From contig CABSBF010000016.1 in NCBI GenBank assembly GCA_902475855.1, positions 1-44,665 of the forward strand: a DNA stretch of 44,665 bases, written 5' to 3'. Below are positions 30,912 through 41,470 of this stretch, in pieces. Position 1 is the first letter of the stretch. Each line of letters starts with the position of its first letter. Made by a program: the position numbers and the translations under genes. Under the pieces are notes generated by a model that was not told the DNA's origin, did not search any database, and saw nothing but the letters and a program-made list of their open reading frames with translations. Source of the DNA: an uncultured Eubacteriales bacterium. Its GTDB lineage: Bacteria > Bacillota > Clostridia > Oscillospirales > Oscillospiraceae.

Positions 30912-32623
30912 AAAAGAATCTCAAAAAAAATCCGACCCGCTACTTCCACATTCTGCGGGGCGTGCGGCTGCCCTGGGTGCTGATTCTGTGCAGTCTGGCC
31001 TTCTCCGCCGCCGCCATGAAAGTCGAGCTGGGCGTGGCAACGCTGACGGCCGGCATCATCGACGCAAGCCAGCAGGCCATCAACGCCAAAGAGCTGGTCA
31101 ACTATATCGCACTCGTCGCGATCTCGGCAACGCTCTCCATCTGCGCCAACTATTTCACCCGCAGGATGGAGGAAGTCATTACCCTGCGCGTGCGCTGCAA
31201 GCTCTGGCGAAAGATCATGCGCCTGCCTACGCGCTACTATGACGAGGACAACGGAAACGAGCTGGTCAGCCGTGTCACCTCCGACGCCTCCGCGCCCGCC
31301 AGCCTGTTTTCCATGGCCGTAGGCTGCACGGTCTGCGTCGTCACGGCCGTGCAGGGCTTTGTGCAGCTCTTCAGCTACAACACCCTGCTTGCAACCTACT
31401 CCCTTCTCATCATTCCGCTGACGCTGATCATCAGCGTGTTCTACGGCAAGATGATGTTCCGCCTGGGCGTCTATACGACCTCGACCGTCGCGGGAAGCCT
31501 TGGCTACCTTGCCGAGCGCGTGCGCAATTTCCGCCTGATCAAAAGCGCGCTGGCCGAGAAGCTGGAAGCCAAAAAGGGCGGCACGACCTTCCGCAAAATG
31601 TACAAGGCCGATTTCCTGAACTGGCTGATGATCGCAGGCTACCAGCTTGCCTCCGGTATGTTTTCCATTCTGTTCATCGTCATCGTCTTTGTGATCGGCG
31701 GACAGTTCCTGCACACCGGCGAGGTGACCATCGGCGTCCTGACGGGCTTCTACATGATCACCGGTATCGTGTCCCTGCAGCTCATGCAGCTGTTCATGAA
31801 CGTCGGCAGCGTTTCGAGCGTTTTCGGCAACATGAAGAAAATCGCGGAGATCTCGGAGACCACGCCGGAGCGCGCCGAGGGACAGGCCGTTCCCGCCGTC
31901 TGCTCGGACATCGTGTTCGACCAAGTGAGCTTCTCCTACACGCCGGAGCGGGACGTGCTGCACGAGGTTTCCCTGCGCATCCCCATGGGCAAGGTCACGG
32001 CCGTCATCGGCGGCAACGGCGCTGGCAAATCGACGCTGTTCAAGCTGCTCACACGGCTGTATGAGCCGAATTCGGGCGAGATCCGCTTCGGCAGCGAGTG
32101 CATTGCGGGCTATGATCTGAACGGCTGGCGCGACCGCTTTGCCTATGTGTTCCAGAAGGATCCCCTCATCGGCGGAACGGTGCGCGAGAACATCACCTAC
32201 GGCCTCGACCGTGAGGTCGGTGAGGACGAGCTGATCGCCGCTGCGAAGAGCGCCAACTGCTATGACTGCATCATGGCAAAGCCGGGCGGCTTTGATGAAG
32301 ACGTCGGCCTGGGCGGTTCAAACTTCTCCGGCGGACAGGCGCAGTGCATCTCCATCGCCAGAGCGATGCTGCGCAGCGCGGACTATCTGCTTCTGGACGA
32401 GGCCACCAGCAATCTGGACGTTACGAGCGAGGCCCTGGTCACGGAGGCGCTGGAGCATCTGACGCAGGGCAGAACCACCGTTATGATCGCCCACAATTTT
32501 GCCGCCACGCGCCATGCCGACTACATCATCGTGATGAAGGACGGTACCGTGGAGGCCGCCGGTACACCGGAGGAATTGCAGAAAACCAACGAATACTACC
32601 GGATGTTCAGCAAAACACTGTAA
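30908..32623 (+). CDS. ABC exporter pair 2, second half
   Basis: 571 residues with six TM helices (about 22-300) and an NBD: Walker A GGNGAGKST, signature FSGGQAQCISIARAM, Walker B LLLDEATSNLD, H-loop MIAHN. Both halves of this exporter keep Walker-B Glu and H-loop His, unlike pair 1. The gene is followed 15 bp later by a large M16 metallopeptidase with no terminator between, which raises the possibility that the exporter handles peptides. The substrate is not evident. Confidence 0.9.
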   Translation: MKKNLKKNPTRYFHILRGVRLPWVLILCSLAFSAAAMKVELGVATLTAGIIDASQQAINAKELVNYIALVAISATLSICANYFTRRMEEVITLRVRCKLWRKIMRLPTRYYDEDNGNELVSRVTSDASAPASLFSMAVGCTVCVVTAVQGFVQLFSYNTLLATYSLLIIPLTLIISVFYGKMMFRLGVYTTSTVAGSLGYLAERVRNFRLIKSALAEKLEAKKGGTTFRKMYKADFLNWLMIAGYQLASGMFSILFIVIVFVIGGQFLHTGEVTIGVLTGFYMITGIVSLQLMQLFMNVGSVSSVFGNMKKIAEISETTPERAEGQAVPAVCSDIVFDQVSFSYTPERDVLHEVSLRIPMGKVTAVIGGNGAGKSTLFKLLTRLYEPNSGEIRFGSECIAGYDLNGWRDRFAYVFQKDPLIGGTVRENITYGLDREVGEDELIAAAKSANCYDCIMAKPGGFDEDVGLGGSNFSGGQAQCISIARAMLRSADYLLLDEATSNLDVTSEALVTEALEHLTQGRTTVMIAHNFAATRHADYIIVMKDGTVEAAGTPEELQKTNEYYRMFSKTL

Positions 32624-32638
32624 GAAAGAGGAAACCAT

Positions 32639-35524
32639 ATGCCGAAACAACTGCTCAAGTTGGAAGCAGCGCAGCCCGGTGAGGTCTGCGCGGGCTTCCT
32701 GCTGGTCAAAAAAGAGCACGTCGATGCCAACGGCGCGACGCTCTATACCCTGCGCCATCAGAAAACCGGCGCGGAGCTTCTCTACTTCGACCGTGCGGAT
32801 GAAAACCGCACCTTCGCCGTCAGCTTCAAGACCCTGCCGCAGGACGACACTGGCGTGTTCCACATTCTGGAGCACAGCGTTCTGAACGGCTCGCGCAAGT
32901 TCCCCGTCAAGGAGCCCTTCGTTTCCCTGCTGCAAAGCTCCATGCAGACCTTCCTGAATGCCATGACTTTCAGTGACAAGACGGTCTATCCCGTCTCCAG
33001 CCGCAACGAGCAGGATCTGTTCAACCTGATGAAGGTCTATCTGGACGCGGTGTTCTGCCCGCTGATCTACGAGCGGCCGGAGATCTTTTTGCAGGAGGGC
33101 TGGCACTACGAATTTGACGGCCCGGACGCGCAGCCCTACTATAACGGCGTCGTCTACAGCGAGATGAAGGGCGCCTATGCCGACGTCGACCGCATCATTG
33201 CGGATGAAACCGACCGTCTGCTCTTCCCGGACACCTCCTACGGCTATTCCAGCGGCGGCCACCCCGACCACATTCCCGAGCTGACCTACGAGAACTTCGT
33301 GGAGACACACCGCCGCTTCTATCACCCGTCCAACGCAAAATTCGTGCTGGACGGCCGCATGGATATCGACGCCGTGCTGGCTTACATAGACGGCGAGTAC
33401 CTGTCGAAATACGACTACCGCGCGCCGGACTTCGACTTTGTACCCCAGATTCCGAAAACCGCCGAGCGCACCGTCTGCTATGAGGCGCAGCCGGGCGAGG
33501 AGGAACTGGCGCACATGGCCATCTCGAAGATCCTCTGCACGCACGACGACGTGGAAAAGCTCTACGCCGCCAAGATCCTGGCAGACTATCTGACCGGCTC
33601 CAACGAGGCGCCCCTGAAGCGCGCATTCCTGGAGCGGGGACTTGCGCAGGACGTGTCGGTCGAGGTGAATGACGGCATTTTCCAGCCGACGGTCGCCTTC
33701 CTCGCGCGCAATACTTCAAAAGAGCAGTTCGGCGAAATTCGGGCCTTCCTGCCGGAGGCGGTGCGCACTATCCTCTCCGAAGGGCTGAACCGCGAGGCGC
33801 TGCTGGCCAGTCTGGAGCGCTTTGCTTTCTCCTGCCGGGAGATCCATGAGCCCTACGGCGTGGAGCTGGCGCTGAACGTGCTGGAAAGCTGGCTCTACGG
33901 CGACGAGCCCCTGACACACATCGACAACGGCAGCGTCTTTGACGCGCTGCGCGCCAAGGCAGACACGGCGTATTTTGCCGATCTGCTTGCCGAGCTCTTT
34001 GCCGACCCCGCCGATAAGTGCTGCCTCTATGTACTGCCCTCTCTGACAAAGGGTCAGGACGACGCCGCGCGGGAGGCCGCCCGTCTGGCCGCCGCCACCG
34101 CCGGCTGGAGCGATGCCGAGCGCAGCCGCGTCTATGCAGGCTTTGAGAAAATGCAGCAGTGGCAGCAGAGCCAGGACACCGAGGAGGCACTCGCCTCCCT
34201 GCCGCATCTCGACCTGAAGGACGTGCCGGAGGAAATCTGCCCGCCGGAAAGCGAGCTGTGCAGCCTTGCCGGGACGCAGGTGCTGAAAATCGGCGCAAAC
34301 ACCAACGGCATCGTCTATCTGAACCTGTATTTCGACGTCTCCGATCTTGCCTGTGAGGATTTACAGCTTCTGAGCGTCCTTTCCGCCTGCCTTGGCGAGC
34401 TGCGCACGGAGCATTATCCCGCCGACGTGCTGCAAACCAAGCTCAAAGCTGCCATCGGTTCGTTCGGCCTGCGGCTGGAGCTGATCTCTCCCCGCGGCGA
34501 TCTGAAGCACTGCAAGCCCTATCTGGCAGTCTCGGCCGGGATGCTGGAGGAAAACGTCCCCGCAGCGGCGGTGCTGCTGCAGGAGCTGCTCACAAACGGG
34601 CGCTACGACGAAACCGACCGTATCTACGAAACCATCCAGCAAAACGACTATGTGCAGAAGCAGTCCATCATCGGAAACGGCCATATTTATGCCGTTACCA
34701 AGGCGCTGTCGTCCTTCTCGGCTGAGGGCGCATATAAGGAGCTTCTGGGCGGCGAGCGCTTCGTGCGCTGGTTCAGCGGCCTTGCCGCGGATTTTGAGAA
34801 AAACGCCGCTGCTTACGGCGAGCGCCTGCAGACTCTGGCAGAGACTGTCTTTGTCCGCGGCCGGCTGTTTGCCGGCTTTGGCGGTAACCCGGATCCGGCC
34901 GCACTGGAAGCGCTGATCGAGTCGCTTCCGGCGGGCGCTCCCGGCGCACCGGCCCCGCTGCCGCCTGCCGGAGATGCCGAGTCCTTTATCACCATCCCCG
35001 GCGACGTGGGCTATTCGGCACTGTGCCACAATCTCTACGCGCTTGGCGGAGAATTCTCCGGCGCCTGCGCGGTGCTGTCGTCCCTGATGACCTTCGGTTA
35101 CCTGTGGAACATGATCCGCGTGCAGGGCGGCGCCTACGGCACGGGGATGAACGTCCGCACAAACGGCGACATTTTCTGCTATTCCTACCGCGACCCGAAC
35201 CTGAAAAACACGCAGGCCGCCTACGGCGGCATGGCAGAGTTCCTGGACGGCTTCCTCGCGCAGGGAATGCCGCTGGACGACATCATCATCGGCACGGTGA
35301 ACACCACCGACCCGCTGCTCGACCCGTCCGGCGTCTGCGATCTGATGTGCCTGCGCTATCTCAAGGGCACCTCGGCCGAAGCGATCGCGCAGATTCGCCG
35401 CGAGATCCTGCACTGCACCGCAGAGGATCTGCAAGCGCTGTCCGGTCTGCTCAGAGCCTACCTTGCCGATGGCCGCTTCTGCGCCGTGGGCAATGCCGAG
35501 GCTGTTTCCTTCCTGAAAAACTGA
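32639..35524 (+). CDS. M16C-family zinc metallopeptidase (presequence-protease-like)
   Basis: 961 residues, the full length of a single-chain M16C enzyme with four pitrilysin-type domains. The inverted zinc motif HILEH (His75, Glu78, His79) and distal ligand Glu175 in YSEMKGAYAD are present, and a C-terminal R/Y-type substrate region includes RVQGGAYGTGM (about 828-838). Family members digest peptides of roughly 10-65 residues inside a closed chamber. No signal peptide is visible, so it is probably cytosolic. AGAGGAAA lies before the ATG. Co-transcription with ABC pair 2 is likely. Confidence 0.93.
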   Translation: MPKQLLKLEAAQPGEVCAGFLLVKKEHVDANGATLYTLRHQKTGAELLYFDRADENRTFAVSFKTLPQDDTGVFHILEHSVLNGSRKFPVKEPFVSLLQSSMQTFLNAMTFSDKTVYPVSSRNEQDLFNLMKVYLDAVFCPLIYERPEIFLQEGWHYEFDGPDAQPYYNGVVYSEMKGAYADVDRIIADETDRLLFPDTSYGYSSGGHPDHIPELTYENFVETHRRFYHPSNAKFVLDGRMDIDAVLAYIDGEYLSKYDYRAPDFDFVPQIPKTAERTVCYEAQPGEEELAHMAISKILCTHDDVEKLYAAKILADYLTGSNEAPLKRAFLERGLAQDVSVEVNDGIFQPTVAFLARNTSKEQFGEIRAFLPEAVRTILSEGLNREALLASLERFAFSCREIHEPYGVELALNVLESWLYGDEPLTHIDNGSVFDALRAKADTAYFADLLAELFADPADKCCLYVLPSLTKGQDDAAREAARLAAATAGWSDAERSRVYAGFEKMQQWQQSQDTEEALASLPHLDLKDVPEEICPPESELCSLAGTQVLKIGANTNGIVYLNLYFDVSDLACEDLQLLSVLSACLGELRTEHYPADVLQTKLKAAIGSFGLRLELISPRGDLKHCKPYLAVSAGMLEENVPAAAVLLQELLTNGRYDETDRIYETIQQNDYVQKQSIIGNGHIYAVTKALSSFSAEGAYKELLGGERFVRWFSGLAADFEKNAAAYGERLQTLAETVFVRGRLFAGFGGNPDPAALEALIESLPAGAPGAPAPLPPAGDAESFITIPGDVGYSALCHNLYALGGEFSGACAVLSSLMTFGYLWNMIRVQGGAYGTGMNVRTNGDIFCYSYRDPNLKNTQAAYGGMAEFLDGFLAQGMPLDDIIIGTVNTTDPLLDPSGVCDLMCLRYLKGTSAEAIAQIRREILHCTAEDLQALSGLLRAYLADGRFCAVGNAEAVSFLKN

Positions 35525-35532
35525 CCTGATTT

Positions 35533-35802
35533 GTCTCGCGCCCCGCCCGGAATGCTCCGAGCGGGGCGTCAGTTTGTCAAAAAGCCTCGCAGAGTTTGCC
35601 GCCCGCAGGCGGCAAAAAAATGAAATCATTTTCTCTCGCGACCTGCGCGTGAGAGAAAATACCGCTCAGGCTGCCAGTGTGGAATTTGTCCGTCGCAGAC
35701 GGACAAATTATGCGCGCAGCAGACTGCAAGTCTTTCTCCGGAAAAACCTTCCGGTTTTTCCGGCAGTCTCGCGCCCCGCCCGGAATGCTCCGAGCGGGGC
35801 GT
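35533..35802. repeat. Hairpin array bounded by an exact 37-bp direct repeat
   Basis: This 353-bp gap between the M16 gene and trkA contains no gene. The same 37 bp occur at 35533-35569 and 35766-35802, each forming a GC-rich stem-loop with arms CGCCCCGC/GCGGGGCG. Between the copies lie four other stem-loops: 35595-35616 (TTTGCCGCC arms), 35628-35660 (ATTTTCTCTC arms), 35683-35709 (AATTTGTCCGTC arms) and 35738-35763 (CCGGAAAAACC arms), the last also enclosed by GACTGC/GCAGTC. All of these arms are perfect complements. Confidence 0.85.
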
Positions 35803-35806
35803 TTTT
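35772..35806 (+). terminator. Terminator before trkA
   Basis: The second copy of the repeated stem (35772-35801) is followed by TTTTT, whereas the first copy (35539-35568) is not, so this is the functional terminator of the upstream unit. Confidence 0.75.
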
Positions 35807-35817
35807 CGCGTTTGCGG

Positions 35818-35846
35818 TTGCATTATTTCCCGCGAAGTGCTATGAT
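35818..35846 (+). promoter_or_regulatory. trkAH promoter
   Basis: TTGCAT (35818-35823), 17-bp spacer, TATGAT (35841-35846), 32 bp before the trkA start. Confidence 0.78.
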
Positions 35847-35878
35847 GGATTCAGTATATCATCGGAGGAATTTGGCCT

Positions 35879-37248
35879 ATGCAAATCGTCATCATCGGCG
35901 CCGGAAAGATCGGTGCTACGCTGACGGAGCAGCTTGCCCGCGAGGGGCACGACATCACCGTGATCGACAGCCGCCCGGAGGCACTGACCGACCTCGGCAA
36001 CCGTCTGGACATCATGACCGTCGAGGGCAACGGCATCAGCATCGAAACACAGACCGAGGCCGGCGTCCCGCAGGCCGATCTGCTCATCGCCGTCATGTCC
36101 ACGGACGAGCAGAATCTTCTTTCCTGTCTGATCGCCAAAAAACTCGGCGTCGGCAACACCATCGCACGCGTGCGCAATCCGGAATATACCTCCGCGCTCC
36201 AGTTGGTCAAGGAGGATCTCGGCCTGAGCATGGCGCTCAATCCGGAGCTTGCCAGCGCATCGGAAATTGCGCGCATCCTGCGCACGCCCTCGGCCATCAA
36301 GATCGACACCTTCTCCGGCGGCCGCGTGGAGCTGTACAAGGTGGACATTCCCCCGTCCTCCCCGCTTGACGGCCTGCGGCTGGCAGACCTCGGCCGCGTG
36401 TACGCAGGCGTTCTGATCTGCGTGGTCGAGCGCGGCGCACACGAGGTACATATCCCCGACGGCAGCTTCGTTTTGCAGGCGGGCGACCGCATCAGCTTCA
36501 TCGCCAAGCCGAAGATGGCTGCAAAATTCTTCCACAAAATCGGCATCCCCTCCGACCCGGTCAAGCGCGTGCTGCTGATCGGCGGCGGCAGGATCACCTA
36601 TTATCTTGCAAAGCAGATGCTCGATCTCGGCGCGAGCGTCAAGATCATCGAGTCCAAGCGCTCCATCTGCGACGAGCTGGCCGACCGCCTGCCGGAGGCC
36701 ACCATCATCTACGGCGACGGCACCAATGAGCAGCTCCTGCGCGAGGAGGGCATCGCCAAAATGGACGCCATCGCCACGCTGACCGGCATCGACGAGGAAA
36801 ACGTGCTGATGAGCCTCTACGCCCGCAGCGTATCAAAGGCGAAGATCGTCACCAAGATCAACCGTCCGACCTTCTCCCACATCGTCAAGTCCATGGATCT
36901 GGGAAGCGTCTTCCATCCGCGCTATATCGCGGCCGATCACATCGTGCGCTACGTCCGCGCCATGCAGAATTCTCTCGGCTCCAACGTCGAGACACTCTAT
37001 AAGATTGTCGGCAACAAGGCTGAGGCGCTGGAGTTCCGCGCCACGGAGAAATCCGCAGTCTGCGGCGTGCCGCTGATGGAGCTGTCCACCCTGCCCGACC
37101 TCCTGATCGGCGCGATCAACCGCGGCGGCAGGATCCTCACTCCCGGCGGCCGCGACACCATAGAGCCGGGCGACACCGTGATCGTCGTCACGACCGCAGC
37201 GGGTCTGGACGATCTGGACGACATTCTGGACAAGCGGAGCGTGAAAGC

Positions 37249-37252
<4 letters not shown>
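35879..37252 (+). CDS. trkA: Potassium uptake regulatory subunit TrkA
   Basis: 457-residue peripheral membrane gating subunit of a Trk potassium transporter, with two RCK units. Nucleotide-binding Rossmann motifs are IVIIGAGKIGATL (residues 3-15) and VLLIGGGRITYYLAK (about 230-244), each followed by a RCK_C domain; the second ends TPGGRDTIEPGDTVIVVTT. NAD(H) or ATP/ADP binding controls the TrkH channel. Length equals that of double-RCK TrkA rather than the shorter KtrA/C. GGAGGA lies ten bases upstream. The stop overlaps the trkH start by 4 bp. Confidence 0.95.
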
Positions 37253-38730
<1,478 letters not shown>

Positions 38731-38736
38731 CAGATA

Positions 38737-38774
38737 AACGAAGAACCACTGAGAATTCTCAGTGGTTCTTCGTT
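38737..38774. terminator. 38-bp perfect palindrome, bidirectional terminator
   Basis: A continuous palindrome centred at 38755/38756 (GAGAATTCTC core) with 19-bp arms and no unpaired loop. It serves trkH on the plus strand, six bases after the stop, and the GtrA-like gene on the minus strand, whose stop codon lies inside it. Confidence 0.9.
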
Positions 38775-39247
38775 TTGGCATGATGTCTGGTATGATGCTC
38801 CAAACGGTTGGAAAAGACATAATAGCGCTGGCCGAAGTAGTTCAGCAGCGAATAGGCAATCGCACCGATGGTCATTTCGCAGTTGCCGCGGATATTCTCC
38901 GCACCGCCGAAAGAAAACAGGCGAACCATCGTCCGGGATTTCAGCAGCAGCTTGCTGAGCGTGGGCGAAAAAAAGTAATACGACACCAGATAACACACCA
39001 CAATATCGACCAAAAAGCGCAGGAGCTGCCGCGGCGTGGTCTTGCTGCCGCGGAACAGGATAAACCGGCAGGCAAGATACCAGATCAGGCTGCCCAGCCC
39101 GTAGTTGACAATGGGCGCGGTGTGCTTGCTGAATCCGGCAAGATTATAAAGCAGAAACATGATGCCCGTGCAGAGGACAAAATTCAGAAATCCGATGAGC
39201 AGATACAGAAACAGCGTGCGATCGACCATCTTTTTCACTTTTTTCAC
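38759..39247 (-). CDS. GtrA-family small membrane protein
   Basis: 162 residues with four TM helices (about 10-32, 42-60, 75-95 and 125-145) and the GtrA-family pattern FLYLLIGFLNFVLC, ACRFILF and SLLNYFGQRYYVF. GtrA proteins are thought to flip or present polyprenyl-linked sugars for glycosylation of O-antigen, teichoic acid or other wall polymers. It lies downstream of an LTA-synthase-like gene, consistent with surface-polymer work. GTG 39247 with GAGGTG upstream is taken as start; ATG 39229 is possible. The His-rich tail (HHTRHHAKTKNH) is encoded by the arm of the terminator palindrome. Confidence 0.85.
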   Translation of the reverse strand: MKKVKKMVDRTLFLYLLIGFLNFVLCTGIMFLLYNLAGFSKHTAPIVNYGLGSLIWYLACRFILFRGSKTTPRQLLRFLVDIVVCYLVSYYFFSPTLSKLLLKSRTMVRLFSFGGAENIRGNCEMTIGAIAYSLLNYFGQRYYVFSNRLEHHTRHHAKTKNH

Positions 39248-39283
39248 GTCGAAAAATCACCTCTTTCCATCGCATAGAGGTTG

Positions 39284-39312
39284 ATTATAACACGTTATGT
39301 CGGAAAATGCAA
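39284..39312 (-). promoter_or_regulatory. Promoter of the GtrA-like gene
   Basis: Minus-strand TTGCAT (39307-39312), 17-bp spacer, TATAAT (39284-39289), about 37 bp before the start codon. Confidence 0.82.
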
Positions 39313-39344
39313 GCCCTCAGCCTTTGTTTGCCGGGTCTGCACTT

Positions 39345-41357
39345 TCAGCTCTCGGGGGCATCCGGCGGGAGATTATCTCCAAAGAGCGTGCGCCAGTAGT
39401 CGGATTCCAGCACCCAGGCCGAGGCTGTGAATTTATTGCTCACCACGCTGTTGATGCGGGTAATCTCCTCCTCGGCCGGCTCCGTACCGTCGAAAGAGGT
39501 GTACTCCCCGGTGGGCATATAGTAGCTGCCGCGGTCGGTCAGCCAGCTATGGTCGCTGAAAATGATGAGCGGGTCGGCGTCGGAGAACACGTCCTGCCCC
39601 ATGTAAAGCCGGGAATCAAAGTTCAGCCCGAAGAGATTCGACAGCGTGGGCAGCAGGTCAAGCGAGGAGCAGGGGCGCTCGACCGTCTCCGGCTCCATGC
39701 CTTTTTTGTAGATGATGCAGGCGTTGCGATACATCTCGAAGCGCTCGTCGATCTCGTGGCCGGCAAGCTCGCTCTGCTCGCTCACGGTCAGGCCGTAGGG
39801 GTAGTGGTCAGCGGTGAGCGCAATGACGGTGTTCTCCGCCACGCCGGCCTCCTCCAGCCGCTCCAGCAGCAGCGCCAGCGCGCGGTCCAGCTCGATGTTG
39901 CAGGCAAGATAGGCCTTCGCCGCGTTGCTGTAGGGCAGATCCTCGACCAATTCGCGGTTCTTTGCAGCCATCATATTTCCGAAGAAATTGTACTCCAGAT
40001 GGCCGGAAACGGTCATGTAATACGCGTGGAAGGGCTCTTTCCCCACATAATCCGCCGTGGACAGGTCGATCATCTCGACGTCCGACTCCGGCCACGTCGG
40101 CTTGACGTCGAGGCCGTTGCCCAGACCCTTGTAGATGTAGCCGAGGTTCGGGTGAGATTCGTCGCGGTCGTAGAAGGTGTAGGTGTGGTCGTGGTAGGCG
40201 TAGGCAGAGTAGCCCAACTTCTTGAGCTGCTGCACCATCGTCAGCGGCATCGCCTTGTTGGAGGTGCGGCTGAAGCTCCACACGCCGTTTTTCGGGATCG
40301 TGCCCGTCATGGCAACATATTCGCCATCCGAGGTGGACACGCCCCAGATTGGCGTATAGAAATTCGTAAAGCGGAAGCCCTGCGTCGTCAGCTTGTAGAG
40401 CGTCGGCGTCAGCTCCGGATCGACTGCCAGATGGGAAAAGCCCTCCGCCGTGATGAGAATGAGGTTGCAGCCCTTGAACATCCCGGTTTTTTCGTTCTTC
40501 GCCGTGGGCGTCTGGACGGAGAAATAGTCGTGGAGCTGGCGGATGGTGGGGTCGGTTTCGTTCTCCATCAAGCCCGCAAAGTCGATGTCCAGCACGTTGG
40601 GGCTGGTGTCGATGGGCGGCTCGGTCGGCTCGGTGACGACCTCGGTTTCCAGGAACGGCTCTGTGGAGGGCGCAGCGGAGGGCTCCGTCGGCAGCTCCGG
40701 CACAAGCGCGCCGCCGCGGAAGCCGAAGATCAGGCGATGGACATCCAGCCGGAAGGCCGGCAGCAGACCCATGCGGGGCACCGCGGAGGACAGATCATTG
40801 GTGTTATGGTACAGATCATAGGCCGACAGCGGCTCCTGCCCGAAGGCCGGCAGCAGCAGCACCGTGCCGAAGTGCAGCGCGGCGGCGAGCGCGAGCGTGA
40901 TGAACAGCAGATACCAGCGCTTGGGGCGCCGGGTGCTGAAAAGCCGGCCGAACACGGTCAGGCACAGCGGCGGCAGCAGCAACAGCAGCAGCGGCAGCCA
41001 GTTTTCGCCCATAGCACGCAATGTAACTTTCCAGAATTCCAGCACCTGCCCGCCGTTCCCCATGGAATAGGCCGAATAAAAGCAGCCGAAAATCTTGAAA
41101 TAAACGAGCTGGGAGGCATAAAAAAGAAAGAAAAACCAGCTCACGATCAGCTCCAGCGCACGGTTGATCTTCGGCGAAAACACGCGGCACAGGAAATACA
41201 GGCAGAGCGCCGGAACCAGCGCAAACAGGCAGGCGATGGCCAGTCCGCTCTGCCAGAAGCTGCGTGCGGTGGCGGCACGCAGGAGGATCTCATTTGCGCA
41301 GAGGCTCAGGTAGAAAAACGGAAGCAGCCAGATGTGGGACTGTTTGGGACTTTTCAT
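39345..41357 (-). CDS. LTA-synthase-like membrane sulfatase-fold phosphotransferase
   Basis: 670 residues. An N-terminal membrane domain with about five TM helices (residues 8-200) is followed by a Pro/Thr/Glu-rich linker with repeated TEP units (about 215-255) and an extracellular alkaline-phosphatase-superfamily domain. Metal/catalytic elements are NLILITAEGF (first metal Glu), VSTSDGEYVAMTG (nucleophile Thr), ALTADHYPYGL (Asp-His) and a late SDHSW. LtaS-type enzymes add glycerol phosphate from phosphatidylglycerol to lipoteichoic acid; related enzymes modify other glycans. ATG 41357 is chosen for GAGGGAG upstream. An in-frame extension to 41420 would run into the preceding terminator. Confidence 0.9.
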   Translation of the reverse strand: MKSPKQSHIWLLPFFYLSLCANEILLRAATARSFWQSGLAIACLFALVPALCLYFLCRVFSPKINRALELIVSWFFFLFYASQLVYFKIFGCFYSAYSMGNGGQVLEFWKVTLRAMGENWLPLLLLLLPPLCLTVFGRLFSTRRPKRWYLLFITLALAAALHFGTVLLLPAFGQEPLSAYDLYHNTNDLSSAVPRMGLLPAFRLDVHRLIFGFRGGALVPELPTEPSAAPSTEPFLETEVVTEPTEPPIDTSPNVLDIDFAGLMENETDPTIRQLHDYFSVQTPTAKNEKTGMFKGCNLILITAEGFSHLAVDPELTPTLYKLTTQGFRFTNFYTPIWGVSTSDGEYVAMTGTIPKNGVWSFSRTSNKAMPLTMVQQLKKLGYSAYAYHDHTYTFYDRDESHPNLGYIYKGLGNGLDVKPTWPESDVEMIDLSTADYVGKEPFHAYYMTVSGHLEYNFFGNMMAAKNRELVEDLPYSNAAKAYLACNIELDRALALLLERLEEAGVAENTVIALTADHYPYGLTVSEQSELAGHEIDERFEMYRNACIIYKKGMEPETVERPCSSLDLLPTLSNLFGLNFDSRLYMGQDVFSDADPLIIFSDHSWLTDRGSYYMPTGEYTSFDGTEPAEEEITRINSVVSNKFTASAWVLESDYWRTLFGDNLPPDAPES

Positions 41358-41404
41358 GGGGTGATCTCCCTCTTTCTCTTTCAGGATATTCGGCGCTCTG
41401 TATT

Positions 41405-41443
41405 GGAAAAAAGGCGGCACTTCGCGCCGCGAAATGCCGCCTT
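41405..41443 (-). terminator. Terminator of the 55-residue membrane protein gene
   Basis: Perfect 9-bp stem AAGGCGGCA/TGCCGCCTT (41411-41419 with 41435-41443); on the minus strand it is followed by TTTTCC. Confidence 0.88.
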
Positions 41444-41470
41444 ACTTTCTTGTATGGCTCGGTGTGGGCC

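Noticed and set aside
35533..35802. CRISPR array
   Set aside because: Only the outer 37-bp element is repeated, and just twice. The inner hairpins differ in sequence and length, and no cas gene is near.
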